Of a stretch of DNA of 64,000 bases, positions 48,928 through 59,894 are shown in pieces. Every line of letters begins with the position of its first letter. Within the stretch, counting starts at the first letter, position 1. The stretch lies in the NCBI GenBank assembly GCA_022749655.1, contig CP094243.1:558001-622000 (forward strand), written 5' to 3'. The notes beneath the pieces are model-generated. The model saw only the letters and a list, made by a program, of their open reading frames with translations. It did not search any database and was not told where the DNA came from. The position numbers were made by a program, and so were the translations under genes. Source of the DNA: Xanthomonas phaseoli pv. phaseoli (GTDB lineage Bacteria; Pseudomonadota; Gammaproteobacteria; Xanthomonadales; Xanthomonadaceae).

Positions 48928-49133
48928 GATTGCATCCAACGGGTAAGGAAGAACAGGCCGCCCAGCAGTGCGATGTACAGCGCCAGGTTGAACAGCGCCG
49001 GGTGCCAGATGTAGCGGTAGGCGCCGACGCGGGTCAGCAGCGCGGCGATGCCGCTGTTGAGCAGGTAGGCCAGCGTCATCAACGCCAGCAAGGTGGGTAC
49101 GAACACACCGTAGAGACTGAATTCGCCGTACAT
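48924..49133 (-). CDS. DUF1656 small membrane protein (AaeX-like)
   Basis: This 69-residue protein starts at ATG 49133 (MYGEFSLYGVFVPTLLALMT) with two membrane helices and ends RWMQS. A DUF1656 gene is the usual companion of AaeA/AaeB-type pumps. GGAGAAGG lies upstream. It overlaps the fusion-protein start by four bases. Confidence 0.85.
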   Translation of the reverse strand: MYGEFSLYGVFVPTLLALMTLAYLLNSGIAALLTRVGAYRYIWHPALFNLALYIALLGGLFFLTRWMQS

Positions 49134-49229
49134 CGGGCACATCCTGGAGAAGGAACCACAACGCCCGGCGCAGCGCGCAGAGCATCGGAAAAGGCACAAC
49201 GGGCGTCGCGCGCGACGCCGGCAGCCGAC

Positions 49230-49682
49230 TCAGTCGGCCTGGCTCAGCCGCGCATGCGCCTGCGCGATCTGCTCCCACAAGGTCAGCACCACCTGCACGT
49301 CGGCGTCGCTGAGTGCGCCGAACACCTGCGCACGCAGTGCATCCAGGCGGATCTCGATCTGGCCGACCAGCGCCTGGCCTGCATCGGTGAGCCAGAGCTG
49401 GTTGGCGCGGCGGTCGCTGCTGTCCGCCTGGCGGCGCAGCAGGCCCTGCGCGGCCAACTTGTCCAGCAAGCGCACCAGCGAGGGGCCTTCCATGCCCAGT
49501 TGCTGGGCCAGCGCCACCTGGCGGATGCCGCCGCCGGAGCGCCCGATCATCAGCAATGGTCCGGTGCAGGCGCTGGAAAGGTCGAACTCGGCGAACGCCT
49601 GATCGGCCAGGCGTTGCCACTGACGGGCAGCCACCAGCAGGCCGGAACTGAGCCGGGCGCGTGGAGAAAGAACAGGTTTCAT
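49230..49682 (-). CDS. MarR-family transcriptional regulator of the efflux operon
   Basis: This is an intact 150-residue protein with the MarR winged helix (IRQVALAQQLGMEGPSLVRL, LDKLAAQGLLRRQADSSDRR). It is first in the operon MarR-DUF1656-HlyD-NodT-FUSC, 96 bases before the next gene. Regulators in this position usually repress the pump and respond to its aromatic substrates. The ATAGATAGGATGCTATCAAT stretch just upstream (49683-49702) contains a palindrome-like ATAGNATNCTAT that may be its operator. Confidence 0.85.
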   Translation of the reverse strand: MKPVLSPRARLSSGLLVAARQWQRLADQAFAEFDLSSACTGPLLMIGRSGGGIRQVALAQQLGMEGPSLVRLLDKLAAQGLLRRQADSSDRRANQLWLTDAGQALVGQIEIRLDALRAQVFGALSDADVQVVLTLWEQIAQAHARLSQAD

Positions 49683-49812
49683 AATAGATAGGATGCTATC
49701 AATTCATAAATGAATCAATAGTCACTGAATATTTGCAAGCTGGCGCGACCGCCACTGGGGCGGCCGGGCCGTCCTCAGGTACCATGCTCGCCCCTTTTGG
49801 GTGCATCCGCGC

Positions 49813-50415
49813 ATGAGCCAGTCCAACCAGCCCGATTCCTCCGTCACCCAGACCCAGGCCGAAGAGGCCGTGCGCACCCTGTTGCGCTGGGCGGGCGAAG
49901 ATCCCACGCGTGAGGGTCTACTGGACACCCCGCGCCGGGTGGCCGAAGCCTACGGCGACTGGTTCAGCGGCTATCGCGAAGAACCGCGCGAATACCTGGA
50001 ACGCACCTTCGAGGAAGTGGCCGGCTACGATGAGTTGATCGTGCTGCGCGACATTTCCTATGAAAGCCATTGCGAGCACCACATGGCGCCGATCATCGGC
50101 AAGGTGCACGTGGGCTATCTGCCGCGTGGCAAGGTCGTCGGCATCAGCAAGCTGGCGCGCGTGGTGGAAAGCTACGCGCGCCGCTTCCAGGTGCAGGAAA
50201 AGATGACCGCGCAGATCGCCCAATGCATCCAGGACGTGCTGCAGCCGCTTGGCGTGGGCGTGGTGGTGGAAGGCGCGCACGAGTGCATGACCACCCGCGG
50301 CATCCACAAGCGCGGCGTCAGCATGGTGACCTCCAAGATGCTGGGCAGCTTCCGCGAAGACGCGCGCACCCGCGCCGAATTCCTGCAGTTCATCGCCGTG
50401 GGCGGCAAGCGTTGA
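49813..50415 (+). CDS. folE: GTP cyclohydrolase I
   Basis: This is an intact 200-residue protein from ATG 49813. The signatures [40 protein letters not shown] (zinc-binding Cys/His) and [20 protein letters not shown] with [12 protein letters not shown] are those of type I FolE. It converts GTP to dihydroneopterin triphosphate, the first step of tetrahydrofolate synthesis. Its stop precedes the jetA-like gene by a few dozen bases, so read-through transcription is possible. Confidence 0.95.
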   Translation: MSQSNQPDSSVTQTQAEEAVRTLLRWAGEDPTREGLLDTPRRVAEAYGDWFSGYREEPREYLERTFEEVAGYDELIVLRDISYESHCEHHMAPIIGKVHVGYLPRGKVVGISKLARVVESYARRFQVQEKMTAQIAQCIQDVLQPLGVGVVVEGAHECMTTRGIHKRGVSMVTSKMLGSFREDARTRAEFLQFIAVGGKR

Positions 50416-50438
50416 GGCAGTCGCGGCTGCGCCCATAG

Positions 50439-51905
50439 AAGCACCAGGCACGTATCTCCGGCTACCGGCAACTGCGCGAGCAGCCGGTATGGAAACTGCT
50501 CGCCGCCGACCATGCCCCCGAACTGATCGGCCTGCTGCAGACGGTGCTGATGGATGGCGAACGCCGCCTGCCGTCGGCCGTGTTGCACGAGCGTTTGCAG
50601 CGCCAGCTCGACGCCTTGCGCGCCGACGAGCTGTCGCGCGAACTGCCGCGCACCGCACAGGCGTACCTGGCGCATTGGCTGGCACAGGGCTGGCTGGAAC
50701 GCCGCCTGCCCGAAGGCGCAACCGAAGAAGAATACGAACTCTCGCGTGCCGCGACCCAGGCCATCCGCTTCATCGCCGGCCTGCGCGAAAGCAGCAGCAG
50801 CGCCACCGAAAGCCGCCTGTCGTTGGTGATCCAGCAACTGGTGCAGCTGGCCGGGCAGACCGAAGCCGATCCGGAGCTCCGGCTGGCCGCGCTGCGCGAC
50901 GAACGCGCGCGCATCGATGCCGAGATCGAACGCGTGGCTTCCGGCCGCGTGGCCGCCCTGGACGGCAAACGCGCGCTGGAACGCGCGCGCGACCTGATCC
51001 ATCTCTCAGACGAGCTGGCCGAAGATTTCCATCGCGTGCGCGACGACTTCGAGCAGCTCAACCGCCAATTCCGCGAGCGCATCATCGACGACGAAGGCGC
51101 GCGCGGCGACGTGCTCGAACAATTGTTCAACGGCGTGGATGTGATTGCAGACAGCGAGGCCGGGCGCACCTTCGAGGCGTTCTGGAGTCTGCTCAACGAC
51201 ACCCAGCAAAGCAGCCAGCTCGACCAGGCGCTGGATGCGCTGCTTGCCCGTGGGTTCGCCCGCAAGCTCGATCGCCGCGAACGCGCCTTCTTGCGCGGGC
51301 TGACCGGCACGCTGCTGGAGCGCGGCGGCGAGGTGCACACGGTGATGCAGCATTTCGCGCGCAGCCTGCGCGGGTTCGTGCAAAGCCGTGGGTATCTGGA
51401 ACAGCGCCGGCTCAATCAATTGCTCAAGCAGGCGCAGGGCGAAGCCTTGCAGTTGCGCGAGAGCCTGCACGCCACCACCGCTACCGGCTATACGCAGGCG
51501 CTCAGCAGCAGCCGTCTGCGTTCGTTGTCGCAATGGCGGCTGCACGATCCACGGCTTACCCAGGTCGATGGACGCGTACAGGCCGCCGATGCGGCCGAGA
51601 TCTCGCTGGACAGCGTGGGCGACCTGGTCGCGCAGTCGGAGATCGATGTGCGCAGCCTGCGCCGCGACCTGCACGAGCTGCTCGGCCAACGCCCGCGGCT
51701 GACGATCGGCGACGCCTTGCAACAACGCCCGGCCGTGCAGGGCCTGGGCAGCGTGATCGGCTACCTGTCGCTGGGCACGCGCCACGGCATGGTGATCGAA
51801 GGACAGATGGAAACGGTGCAATGGGAAGGCAGCGACGGCGCCGTGCGGCGCGCGCGCATTCCCTTGGTGTGGTTTACCCGGGAGAAACGCAATGAACTGG
51901 TCTGA
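50439..51905 (+). CDS. jetA: JetA/MksF-like kleisin subunit (DUF3375)
   Basis: The frame is open from 50439 with text [20 protein letters not shown] and [20 protein letters not shown], matching DUF3375 N-termini, but no ordinary start codon is in frame. ATAG at 50435-50438 would be ATG if one A were removed. The rest (about 488 residues) is intact: [40 protein letters not shown], and coiled coil to TREKRNELV. JetA/MksF is the kleisin that bridges SMC heads. Its stop overlaps the jetB start by 14 bases. A later in-frame ATG at 50544 would lose a conserved helix. Confidence 0.8.
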   Translation, partial: KHQARISGYRQLREQPVWKLLAADHAPELIGLLQTVLMDGERRLPSAVLHERLQRQLDALRADELSRELPRTAQAYLAHWLAQGWLERRLPEGATEEEYELSRAATQAIRFIAGLRESSSSATESRLSLVIQQLVQLAGQTEADPELRLAALRDERARIDAEIERVASGRVAALDGKRALERARDLIHLSDELAEDFHRVRDDFEQLNRQFRERIIDDEGARGDVLEQLFNGVDVIADSEAGRTFEAFWSLLNDTQQSSQLDQALDALLARGFARKLDRRERAFLRGLTGTLLERGGEVHTVMQHFARSLRGFVQSRGYLEQRRLNQLLKQAQGEALQLRESLHATTATGYTQALSSSRLRSLSQWRLHDPRLTQVDGRVQAADAAEISLDSVGDLVAQSEIDVRSLRRDLHELLGQRPRLTIGDALQQRPAVQGLGSVIGYLSLGTRHGMVIEGQMETVQWEGSDGAVRRARIPLVWFTREKRNELV

Positions 51906-52594
51906 GGACACCGGCCTGGACGCCGACGAGAGCACCGGGGCGGCGTCCATCGACGAGCGCATGCCGATGACCCACACCTCCAGTGCCGAGCCGCGCGGCG
52001 AGCTGTTCTTGGGCGATACCGGCACGCTGCCGTTCGACGCGCGGCGCGCACTGTGCCAGTTGCTGGCAGGGCCCAGCATCGATGCGCAACGTCACGGCAC
52101 GCTGTGGCCGGCGTTGTTGCGCAACGAGGTGGCGATCCGCCAGGTGCTGTGCGAGCTGTTTCTGGAGTTGGTGCTCGACCGCGAGGGTGGGGTGGCCTTC
52201 ACCCGCCAGGCCGACACCGCCGAGCTGGAATCGCCCACCTTGCTGCGCAGTGCGCCGCTGACGTTTATCGAGTCGGTGTTGCTGCTGTTCCTGCGCCAGC
52301 AACTGGCCGAGGCCGATACGCGCGGCGAGCGCGCGGTGGTGGACGAGGCGCAGTTGGTGGAGGCGTTGTCGGTCTACGAGAAGAACGTGTCCACCGATCG
52401 GGCGGGCTTCGCGCGGCGGGTGATGACGGCCATCGGCAAAGATGCGCGACAACCAGTTGCTGTCGCGCTTGCGCGGCAGCGAGGAGCGCTATGAAGTGTC
52501 GCCGGTGTTGAAGCTGTTGTTCTCGGCAGAGGATGTGCAGGCGTTGGTGGTGGCGTATCGGGAGCTGCGTGAGGGGGAGGATGCGTTGGATTGA
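51892..52594 (+). CDS. jetB: JetB/MksE-like subunit (DUF4194), one frame slip
   Basis: The ATG at 51892 lies inside jetA. The text [24 protein letters not shown] [20 protein letters not shown] and [20 protein letters not shown] fits DUF4194. The A3 run at 52438-52440 has one A too many. The corrected end is [20 protein letters not shown] to EGEDALD at 52594, about 233 residues. The protein is the KITE-type winged-helix partner of JetA. In compact operons jetC would follow at once. Here a 2.2-kb gap with repeats and an IS intervenes. Confidence 0.8.
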
Positions 52595-52608
52595 TGTCTC
52601 TTGCATCT

Positions 52609-52673
52609 CCCTTCTCCCTCCGGGACATTGTCCTCCTTCATGGGGAGAAGGTGCCCGAAGGGCGGATGAGGGT
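52609..52673 (+). repeat. dispersed intergenic palindromic repeat, copy B
   Basis: It shares GGAGAAGGTGCCCGAAGGGC and the following GGATGAGGG with 44,015-44,045. The left arm (CTTCTCCCTCCGGGA) is extended by an insert relative to copy A. It lies 15 bases after the jetB stop. Confidence 0.7.
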
Positions 52674-52744
52674 GTGGTATCAGGCGGTAGGTGGCGCTGT
52701 GCTGAGTGATCTGGTTTTTTTGGGGGAGGGGTAGGGCAGAGCTT

Positions 52745-52764
52745 TCACGCCCTTGCGGGCGTGA
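52745..52764 (+). terminator. hairpin 1 in the jetB-jetC gap
   Basis: TCACGCCCTTGCGGGCGTGA is a perfect 8-bp stem with a TTGC loop. It is the first of three perfect four-base-loop hairpins within 160 bases. It lacks a U tract of its own and may belong to a Xanthomonas intergenic repeat. Confidence 0.6.
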
Positions 52765-52767
52765 GTC

Positions 52768-52797
52768 ACTTTTTCTTTGCTTGTGCAAAGAAAAAGT
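52768..52797 (+). terminator. hairpin 2, terminator-like
   Basis: A 13-bp perfect stem (ACTTTTTCTTTGC pairing with GCAAAGAAAAAGT) closes a TTGT loop. The A/T-rich arms could terminate transcription in either direction, which would separate jetC from jetAB. Confidence 0.65.
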
Positions 52798-52871
52798 AAC
52801 CAAAAAGAAAGCACACCCCGTCCTCGCGCCCCCGCGCCTGCGGCGCTGCGGGTGCGCAAGTCCGGCAGAAA

Positions 52872-52905
52872 TTTTTGTAAGGGACATCCGTGTCCCTTAC
52901 AAAAA
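52872..52905 (+). terminator. hairpin 3, terminator-like
   Basis: A 15-bp perfect stem (TTTTTGTAAGGGACA with TGTCCCTTACAAAAA) closes a TCCG loop. The T5/A5 outer arms make it a bidirectional terminator candidate. Confidence 0.65.
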
Positions 52906-52992
52906 CGTCGCGCATCCATGCGCGCCGCCCTGCGGGTTGTATCTGCCGGCCTTGCCGCTGCGGTATGGGGCCCCCAAGTGCAAACTGCTTAC

Positions 52993-53047
<55 letters not shown>

Positions 53048-53073
53048 GGGTCTGCATCAGCAGCACGATGTTG

Positions 53074-53191
53074 AAAGCAGCAAAGCAGCAAAGCAGCAAA
53101 GCAGCAAAGCAGCAAAGCAGCAAAGCAGCAAAGCAGCAAAGCAGCAAAGCAGCAAAGCAGCAAAGCAGCAAAGCAGCAAAGCAGCAAAGCA
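53074..53191 (+). repeat. 8-bp tandem repeat (AGCAAAGC), about 15 copies
   Basis: The unit AGCAAAGC repeats with no visible change across 118 bases. An 8-bp period changes phase with each copy gained or lost, and such tracts are prone to slippage. No supported coding frame runs through it, so any effect would be on spacing or structure between jetB and jetC. Confidence 0.92.
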
Positions 53192-53358
53192 GGGATGTCG
53201 TGATGCAGTGACTAGGAAGGAGTGATGGTGGTCGCGATCGGCCGATGTGGACAAGGTTGGTGCTGCAGGTGCTCGAAAACCCGTAGCTTTCGTCGCACTG
53301 GCGCGACCTCCACGCCAGCTGGTGCAAAGAACCTGCTTCTCTGGAGCGACCCCGGTCG

Positions 53359-54685
53359 GGCGTGTCCTAGATTTTGTGTAACCGGGCCACAGGCAGGAGA
53401 CTGCCACCTAACCCGGAGACACCATGAGCCCACGCACACATGAGGTACCCGACGAGCTGCTTAGCAGCCTGTTGGTCAACTACACCAAACCCGAGGATCT
53501 GATCGGCGAGAACGGCCTGCTCAAGCAGCTGACCAAGCGGTTGGTGGAGCGGGCGCTGGACGCGGAGATGACCGAACACCTCGGTCATGACAAGCATGAG
53601 CCGGTCGCCAACGCGGCCGGCAACACGCGCAACGGACGCAGCCGCAAGACGCTCAAGGGCGAGTTCGGCGAGCTGCCGATCGAGATTCCGCGTGATCGCC
53701 ACGGCAGCTTCGCGCCACAGCTGATCCCCAAGCACCAGACCCGCTGGGCCGGCTTCGATGACAAGATCTTGTCGTTGTACGCGCGCGGCATGACCGTGCG
53801 CGAGATCCAGTCGCACCTGGAGGAGATGTACGGCACCGAGGTGTCGCCGAGTCTGATTTCCTCAGTCACCGATGCGGTCGTCGAGGAGGTCAAGGCGTGG
53901 CAGGCGCGGCCACTGGATCCGGTCTATCCGATCGTCTATCTGGACTGCATCCACGTCAAAGTGCGCGAGGGCGCGGTGCGGGTCAAGGCGGTGTACCTGG
54001 CCATCGGCATCACCATGGGCGGCGAGAAGGAAGTGCTGGGCCTATGGCTGGCGCAGGCCGAGGGTGCCAAGTTTTGGCTGCAAGTCGTGACGGAGCTACG
54101 CAACCGCGGGGTGCAGGACATCTTCATTGCCTGCGTCGATGGCCTGAAGGGGTTTCCCGAGGCGATCGAGGCGGTGTTCCCGCAGACCACCGTGCAGCTG
54201 TGCATCGTGCACATGGTGCGGCACAGCCTGAACTACGTCTCGTGGAAACGCCGCGCCGAGGTTGCCGCCGATCTCAAGCGCATTTACGCCTGCGCCACCG
54301 TCGAGGAGGCCGAGCAGGCACTGACCGAGTTCGAGGCCAAGTGGGACGCCCAGTACCCGCCCATCAGCCAGTCATGGCGGCGCAATTGGTCACGACTGAT
54401 CCCGTTCTTCGACTACCCACCGGAGATCCGCAAGGTGATCTATACGACCAACGCCATCGAGTCGGTCAACATGAGCCTGCGCAAGCTGACCAAGAACCGC
54501 GGCGCGTTCCCCAGCGACGAAGCCTTGATGAAACTGTTCTACCTGGCTCTGCGCAACATCACCAAGAAATGGACGCTGCCGATCCGCGACTGGAAGGCTG
54601 CGCTGAACCGCTTTACGATCCAGTTCGAGGGGCGACTTCCTCAGCGGTAACCCAAACCACGGTTACACAAAATTCTGCACACGCT
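53359..54685 (+). mobile_element. IS256-family insertion sequence, copy 2, with 9-bp target duplication
   Basis: The element has the same sequence and orientation as copy 1. CCCCGGTCG lies directly before it (53350-53358) and directly after it (54686-54694), a 9-bp duplication as expected for IS256. It is therefore a simple, fairly recent insertion. It lies between jetB and jetC, 135 bases before the jetC ATG, and could be polar on jetC or supply outward transcription. Confidence 0.93.
53424..54650 (+). CDS. IS256-family transposase, copy 2
   Basis: The 408-residue transposase is identical in sequence to the copy at 34030-35256, with the same DDE residues and the same start context. The frame is intact and the flanking duplication shows that this copy moved as a unit. 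Confidence 0.95.
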   Translation: MSPRTHEVPDELLSSLLVNYTKPEDLIGENGLLKQLTKRLVERALDAEMTEHLGHDKHEPVANAAGNTRNGRSRKTLKGEFGELPIEIPRDRHGSFAPQLIPKHQTRWAGFDDKILSLYARGMTVREIQSHLEEMYGTEVSPSLISSVTDAVVEEVKAWQARPLDPVYPIVYLDCIHVKVREGAVRVKAVYLAIGITMGGEKEVLGLWLAQAEGAKFWLQVVTELRNRGVQDIFIACVDGLKGFPEAIEAVFPQTTVQLCIVHMVRHSLNYVSWKRRAEVAADLKRIYACATVEEAEQALTEFEAKWDAQYPPISQSWRRNWSRLIPFFDYPPEIRKVIYTTNAIESVNMSLRKLTKNRGAFPSDEALMKLFYLALRNITKKWTLPIRDWKAALNRFTIQFEGRLPQR

Positions 54686-54820
54686 CCCCGGTCGCGACGC
54701 CGTCCACGCATTCCATCCGCTGCTCAAACTTGACCCGCATCACCGCACCGCAAAGAAAGCTTCACCGTTCGTAATGGTCTGTCCTTGGCGTCTCTGTCGT
54801 TCTGTTTTGGTGAGTGAGCA

Positions 54821-57800
54821 ATGAATTCCCAGTCCAACCTGTCGCCGGCGTCGCCGGGTGCTTCCTTGTTTGCCGAGACGCTTGCCGAGCAACGTGCGCA
54901 GCAGTTCCGCATGCGCCGCTTGCAGGTGCACAACTGGGGCACCTTCAACGGGCTGACCGAAGTGCCGATTGCGGAAAAGGGCTTCCTGTTCGTTGGGCGT
55001 TCGGGTTCGGGCAAGTCCACCTTGCTGGATGCGATGTCGGCACTGCTGACGCCGCCGAGCATCGTCGACTTCAACGCCGCCGCGCGCGAAGCCGAGCGCA
55101 GCGGGCGCGATCGGAGTCTGGTGTCGTATGTACGCGGTGCGTGGGCCGATCAGCAGGACAGCGCGTCCGGCGAAATCGCCACCCAATACCTGCGCAAGGG
55201 CGCGACCTGGACCGCGCTGGTGCTGGAATACGCAAATGCGCACGGCGAGGCGGTGAGCCTGATCCGCTTGTTCTGGATCGCCGGCAGCGGTAACGCGGCA
55301 GCCGATGTGCGGCGGCACTACATGGTCGCGCCACGCCGTTTCGACGTGGCGACCGAGCTGGATGGCTTCGATCTGGACCTGCGCAAGCTCAAGGCGCGAT
55401 TGGGTGAGGAAGTGGCGCATTTCGACGGCTTCGCCGGCTATGCAGAACGCTTCCGGCATGCGCTGGGCATCGGCAACGAGATGGCGCTGCGGCTGCTGCA
55501 CAAGACCCAGTCGGCCAAGAACCTGGGCGATCTCAATGCGTTCCTGCGCGGCTTCATGCTGGATGAGCCGCGTACCTTCGAAGCGGCCGATCGGCTGGTG
55601 GAGGATTTTGCCGAACTCGATGGCGCCCACCATGCGGTGGTCACCGCGCGGCGCCAGGTGGAAACGCTGACCCCCGCGCGCGAGCACCATGCGGCGCTGA
55701 TGGCGTTGCGCCACAGCGTTGGCGAGTTGCGCGAGCTGCAGTTGGGCGTGGACAGCTACCGCGAGCAGCAGCGGCTGGCCCTGCTGGATGAGCGCTTGCA
55801 GGAGCTCGATAACCAGGACCGTGGACTGGCCGGCGAAGAAGGCCAGCGCCGCGAATCGCTGGATAACCACGAACAAAAACTGGTTGGCTTGGAGCGCGAG
55901 CAGCGTGCTGCCGGTGGCGAGCAGATCGAGGAACTGGAACGCGAGCGTGCGCGTGTGGAGCGCGAGCGCGACGAACGCCTGCGTCGCCGTGCGCAGATCG
56001 AACAGGCCTGCCGCCAGCTCGGTACCGCCCTGGCGGCCGGCGCCAGCGGCTTTGCCGCACAGGTCGCGCATGCGCAAACCGTGCTGGATAACGGCAAGCA
56101 CGACGCCAGCGCGCTGGACGAGGCGATCGCCGAACGGATGGGCGCGCGGCGCGACGACGAACGCCGGTTTGCCGAAATCCGTGCCGAGCTGGAGGCCCTG
56201 AAGAAGGCACCGTCGAGCATGCCCGCACCGATGCAGGCGCTGCGCGCGCGCTTGTGCGAAGACACCGGCATTGCCGAGGCTGCGCTGCCGTTCGTGGGCG
56301 AGCTGGTGCAGGTGCGCGAAGACCAGTCGGCCTGGCGCGGTGCCATCGAGCGTGTGCTGCACGGCTTCGCGCAGTCGCTGCTGGTGGACGAGCGGCATTA
56401 CGCGCAGGTCAGTGAATGGGTCAACCGCACCCATATCGGCACGCGCCTGGTGTACTTCCGTGTGCGCCGTAATGACGAGCTGCACTCGCGGCGGGTCGAT
56501 CCCGGCGCGCTGCCCGGCAAGCTGCAATTGCGCGAGCATGCCTTCACCGAATGGCTGCGCAACGAGCTGATTCGTCGCTTCGACTACGCCTGCGTGGACA
56601 ACGCCGCCGCACTGCGCAACGCCGACCGCGCCATCACCCGCGAGGGCCAGGTCAAGCACCCGGGCGATCGTTACGAAAAGGACGACCGCCACGCCGTCAA
56701 CGACCGCAAGCGTTGGCTGCTCGGCCACGACAACCGCGACAAGCTCAAGGTGTTCGAGCGCGAAGCGCAGGCGCTGGCCCAGCGCATCGCCGGCTGCGAT
56801 GCCGATGTCGCAGCGCTGCGCAAGCAGCGTGAGCAGGACCAGGAGCGCCAACTGGCTGCCCACACCCTGGTGGAGCGCGACTGGGACGAGATCGACGTCG
56901 GTCCCAAGCTGCAGCGCCTGAGCGATATCGACGAACAGTTGGTGCAGCTGCGCGAAGGCAACAGTGGCCTGCGCGCGCTCGGCCAGGCCATCGACACCGC
57001 ACGCACCTTGCGCGACCAGGCCAAGCGCACTTATGAAGACGTGCGGCTGGAGCGCGCGCAACTGGCGCGCGAGCGTGTGCGGCTCGAACAGCAGCATGCC
57101 GCATGTGCGGGCCGCGCCGGCAGCGCTACGCTCACGCCCACCCAGTTGCAGGGCTTGCGGGAACGGCTCGCCGCATTGACGCCGCTGTCGCTGGACAATC
57201 TGGAAGCGCATTTCCGCGTGGTCGAACGTGGCCTGGCCGAGCAGCTGGCCGACAGCCAGGGCCGCGACAGCCGGCTCAGCGCGCAGTTGCTGGAATGCTT
57301 CCGCAAGTATTGCCAGCAGTGGCCCGAAGACAGCGGCGATTTCACCGTGAGCCTTGCCAGCGCCGACGATTTCCTCGCGCGCCTGGACCGGTTGGAAAGC
57401 GATGGCCTGCCGCGGCACGAGCATCGTTTCTTCGATTTGTTGCAGACCCAGAGCAAGAATAACCTGCTGGCCTTGCAGCGCCACACCGCCGAGGCCCACA
57501 AGGGCATCAAGCAGCGCATGGACGAGGTCAACGCCAGCCTGGAGCAGGTGCCGTTCAACCGCGACACCATCCTGACCATCGAGGTCGGCGACCGCCGCCT
57601 GGCCGAAGTGCAGGAATTCCAGCAGCAGTTGCGCGCAGTGCTGTCGCATCAACAGACCGAAGACCGAGCCCTGGCCGAAGCGCAGTTTTCCACCTTGCGC
57701 GCGCTGGTGGCGCGCCTGGGCGCGCAGGAACCGGAGGCACGCCGCTGGCGCGAGCAGGTGCTGGACGTGCGCCTGCATGTGGAGTTCATCGGTGTGGAGC

Positions 57801-58842
57801 TGGACGCCCAGACGCGTGCGCAGGTGGAGATCTACCGCAGCGGCGCCGGCAAATCCGGCGGTCAGCGCCAGAAGCTGGCAACCACCTGCCTGGCGGCCGC
57901 GTTGCGTTACCAGCTCGGCGGCGAAGACGGCGAACTGCCGCGCTACTGCGCGGTAGTGCTGGACGAAGCCTTCGACAAGGCCGACAACGAATTCACTGCG
58001 CTGGCGATGAATATCTTCGAGAACTTCGGCTTCCAGATGGTGGTGGCCACGCCATTGAAGTCGGTGATGACCTTGGAGCCCTTCATCGGCGGCGCGTGCT
58101 TTGTCGAAATCAGCGGCCGTCACAACTCCGGCGTGTTGCTGATCGAATACGACGAGCAGGCACAGCGGTTGAAGTTGCCCGAGCGCGCGCGTGGCGATGA
58201 GCCGGCAGTTGCCGATGCCGTTGATGCTGCGCCGTCGATCGAGGCTGCGGGCGAGCCGGCAGGAGTGCAGGGCGCTGCCAGCGCAGATGGCATGGCAATT
58301 GACGGCGCCGCAGTGCCCACGGCATCGCCTGCCGCCGATGAGACCTTGTCCGCGGCGCCGGAAACGCAGACTGGTCAGCGCACGCCGGCAGTCGCGACGG
58401 CGAACAAGCAGAACAAGAACGCCAAGACCGCATCTTCCACGCGCGCTGCGGCACAGTCGCAAGCAATGCAGACCAAGAAATCGACTTCGCGCACTCCAGC
58501 TTTGGCTAGCAAGGCGGCGTCCGACAAACGCGCCTCGGGTGCGTCGGCGGTGCCTTCGGCAGCTGCATCCAGGTCCAGCGTCGGCAAGACCACTCGGTCT
58601 TCGAAAACACCGGGCAAGCCGATTGCGGCCACAAACGCATCCAGCGCCACATCCAGGAAGGTCGCCACCGCCTCTGCGGCGGTGAAAACTGCCGCAGCCA
58701 AACCACGTGCAACAGCCGCATCGACCGGACAGCCAGTCCGCGGTGCCGGCAAGGCAAGCTCAAGCGCGCGGCGACGCCTGCTTCACCGGCCAAAACGCGC
58801 GGCGCCAAGCCAGGCACGGCGCAGTCGCGCGGCAAGCGCTGA
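54821..58842 (+). CDS. jetC: JetC/MksB-like SMC ATPase with long basic tail, one slip near the end
   Basis: The ATG at 54821 gives about 1340 residues. Walker A is GRSGSGKST (residues 59-67). The opening RMRRLQVHNWGTFNGLTEVP is typical of JetC/MksB. Two long coiled-coil arms flank a hinge-like region (LRARLCEDTGIAEAALPFVG, LVQVREDQSAWRGAIERVLH). The signature motif is GAGKSGGQRQKLATTCLAAA near 1007 and Walker B is CAVVLDEAFDKAD near 1042. After about residue 1116 comes a 220-residue Ala/Lys/Ser/Thr/Pro-rich tail resembling histone H1. One G is missing at about 58752. The restored end is TAQSRGKR with TGA 58840-58842. It is the loop-extruding motor of Wadjet/MksBEF. No JetD follows. Confidence 0.88.
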
Positions 58843-58916
58843 CCACCGGGCACGGGCGACGCCATCTGCACGGTGGCCTCGCCCATCGAGCATCTCGCAT
58901 CGCCAGCACGTTGCGA

Positions 58917-59720
58917 TTACTGCTGCAGCAGATCCCAGCCCATCTTGCCGATCAGCACGATCACCAGCACCAGGAACAATTTGCGGATCAATGGCGTGCC
59001 GCCGCGTAACGCCATCCTTGTGCCGGCCACCGCGCCGGCCACGTTTGCCGCCGCCATCGGCAGGCCGATCGCCAGCATCACCTGTCCGCTGGGCAAGAAG
59101 AACGACAACGCCGCAAGGTTGGTGGCCAGGTTGACGACTTTTGCCGCCGCCGAGGCGCGCAGGAAATCCAGCCCGAAAAAGCGAATGAACAGGAAGATCA
59201 GAAAGCTGCCCGTCCCCGGGCCGAAGAACCCGTCGTAGAAGCCGATCGCCGCTCCCATCGCCAACGCGGTGGCCAGTTCGCGCCGGCCGATCCGACGTGG
59301 CCGATGCAGCGCGCCGAAGTCCTTCTTGATCAGCGTGTAGATCAGCATCGCGATCAGCAGCACCAGAATCAGCGGCCGCACCGCCTGCCTGGGCATCAGG
59401 CTGACGGCGGTCGCCCCCAGGAAGGAAAACGTAAACGCCGCCGCGGTGGCATACAGCACCGGCCGCCACGGAAAGCGCACCGTGCGCGCGTATCGCCACG
59501 CCGACGCAGCGGTGCCGAACATTGCGCTGAACTTGTTGGTGCCCAGAATCAGCGATGGCGCCTGCTGCGGCAGCGTCGCAAACAGGCCAGGCAACTGGAT
59601 CAATCCGCCGCCACCCACGGCCGCATCCACCAACCCGGCCACGAACGCAATGCACAGCAGCCACGGCAACTCGGTGGGAATCAATTCCAGCAAGACCACG
59701 CTCCGCACAATAGGGGCCAC
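58917..59720 (-). CDS. TSUP (TauE/SafE) family transporter
   Basis: This is an intact protein of 250-267 residues with about eight helices. The family repeats read FVAGLVDAAVGGGGLIQLPG and MGAAIGFYDGFFGPGTGSFL, with LGTNKFSAMFGTAASAWRYA between. TSUP proteins export or import sulfur-containing anions such as sulfite or sulfonates. The start could be at 59720 or a few codons later before LLELIPTEL. It faces jetC tail to tail, 74 bases away, in the place where jetD would be expected. Confidence 0.85.
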   Translation of the reverse strand: MAPIVRSVVLLELIPTELPWLLCIAFVAGLVDAAVGGGGLIQLPGLFATLPQQAPSLILGTNKFSAMFGTAASAWRYARTVRFPWRPVLYATAAAFTFSFLGATAVSLMPRQAVRPLILVLLIAMLIYTLIKKDFGALHRPRRIGRRELATALAMGAAIGFYDGFFGPGTGSFLIFLFIRFFGLDFLRASAAAKVVNLATNLAALSFFLPSGQVMLAIGLPMAAANVAGAVAGTRMALRGGTPLIRKLFLVLVIVLIGKMGWDLLQQ

Positions 59721-59894
59721 AGCATAGCGAGTGCACCGAGGTCGCGCGCCGCAGTAAAAGCCAACGGAATCGCGGCAGGTGTAGCCGCGTCGGCAGTTGC
59801 AGTATCAGCATCAGCAGTAGCGAGCCGAAGCCCGCCCCGTGTCACCCACGCACACGCAATGGAGACCGTGCAACATCAGGTCACGGCATCCAAA

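Noticed and set aside
53074..53191. Possible CRISPR array
   Set aside because: The repeat is 8 bp, directly abutting and without spacers, so it is a simple tandem repeat.
54740..58462. A 1240-codon open frame on the minus strand, opposite jetC
   Set aside because: It is the complement of a GC-rich, well-supported SMC gene. Its product is Gln/Leu/His/Ala-rich with no family signal, and such long antisense frames are expected at high GC.
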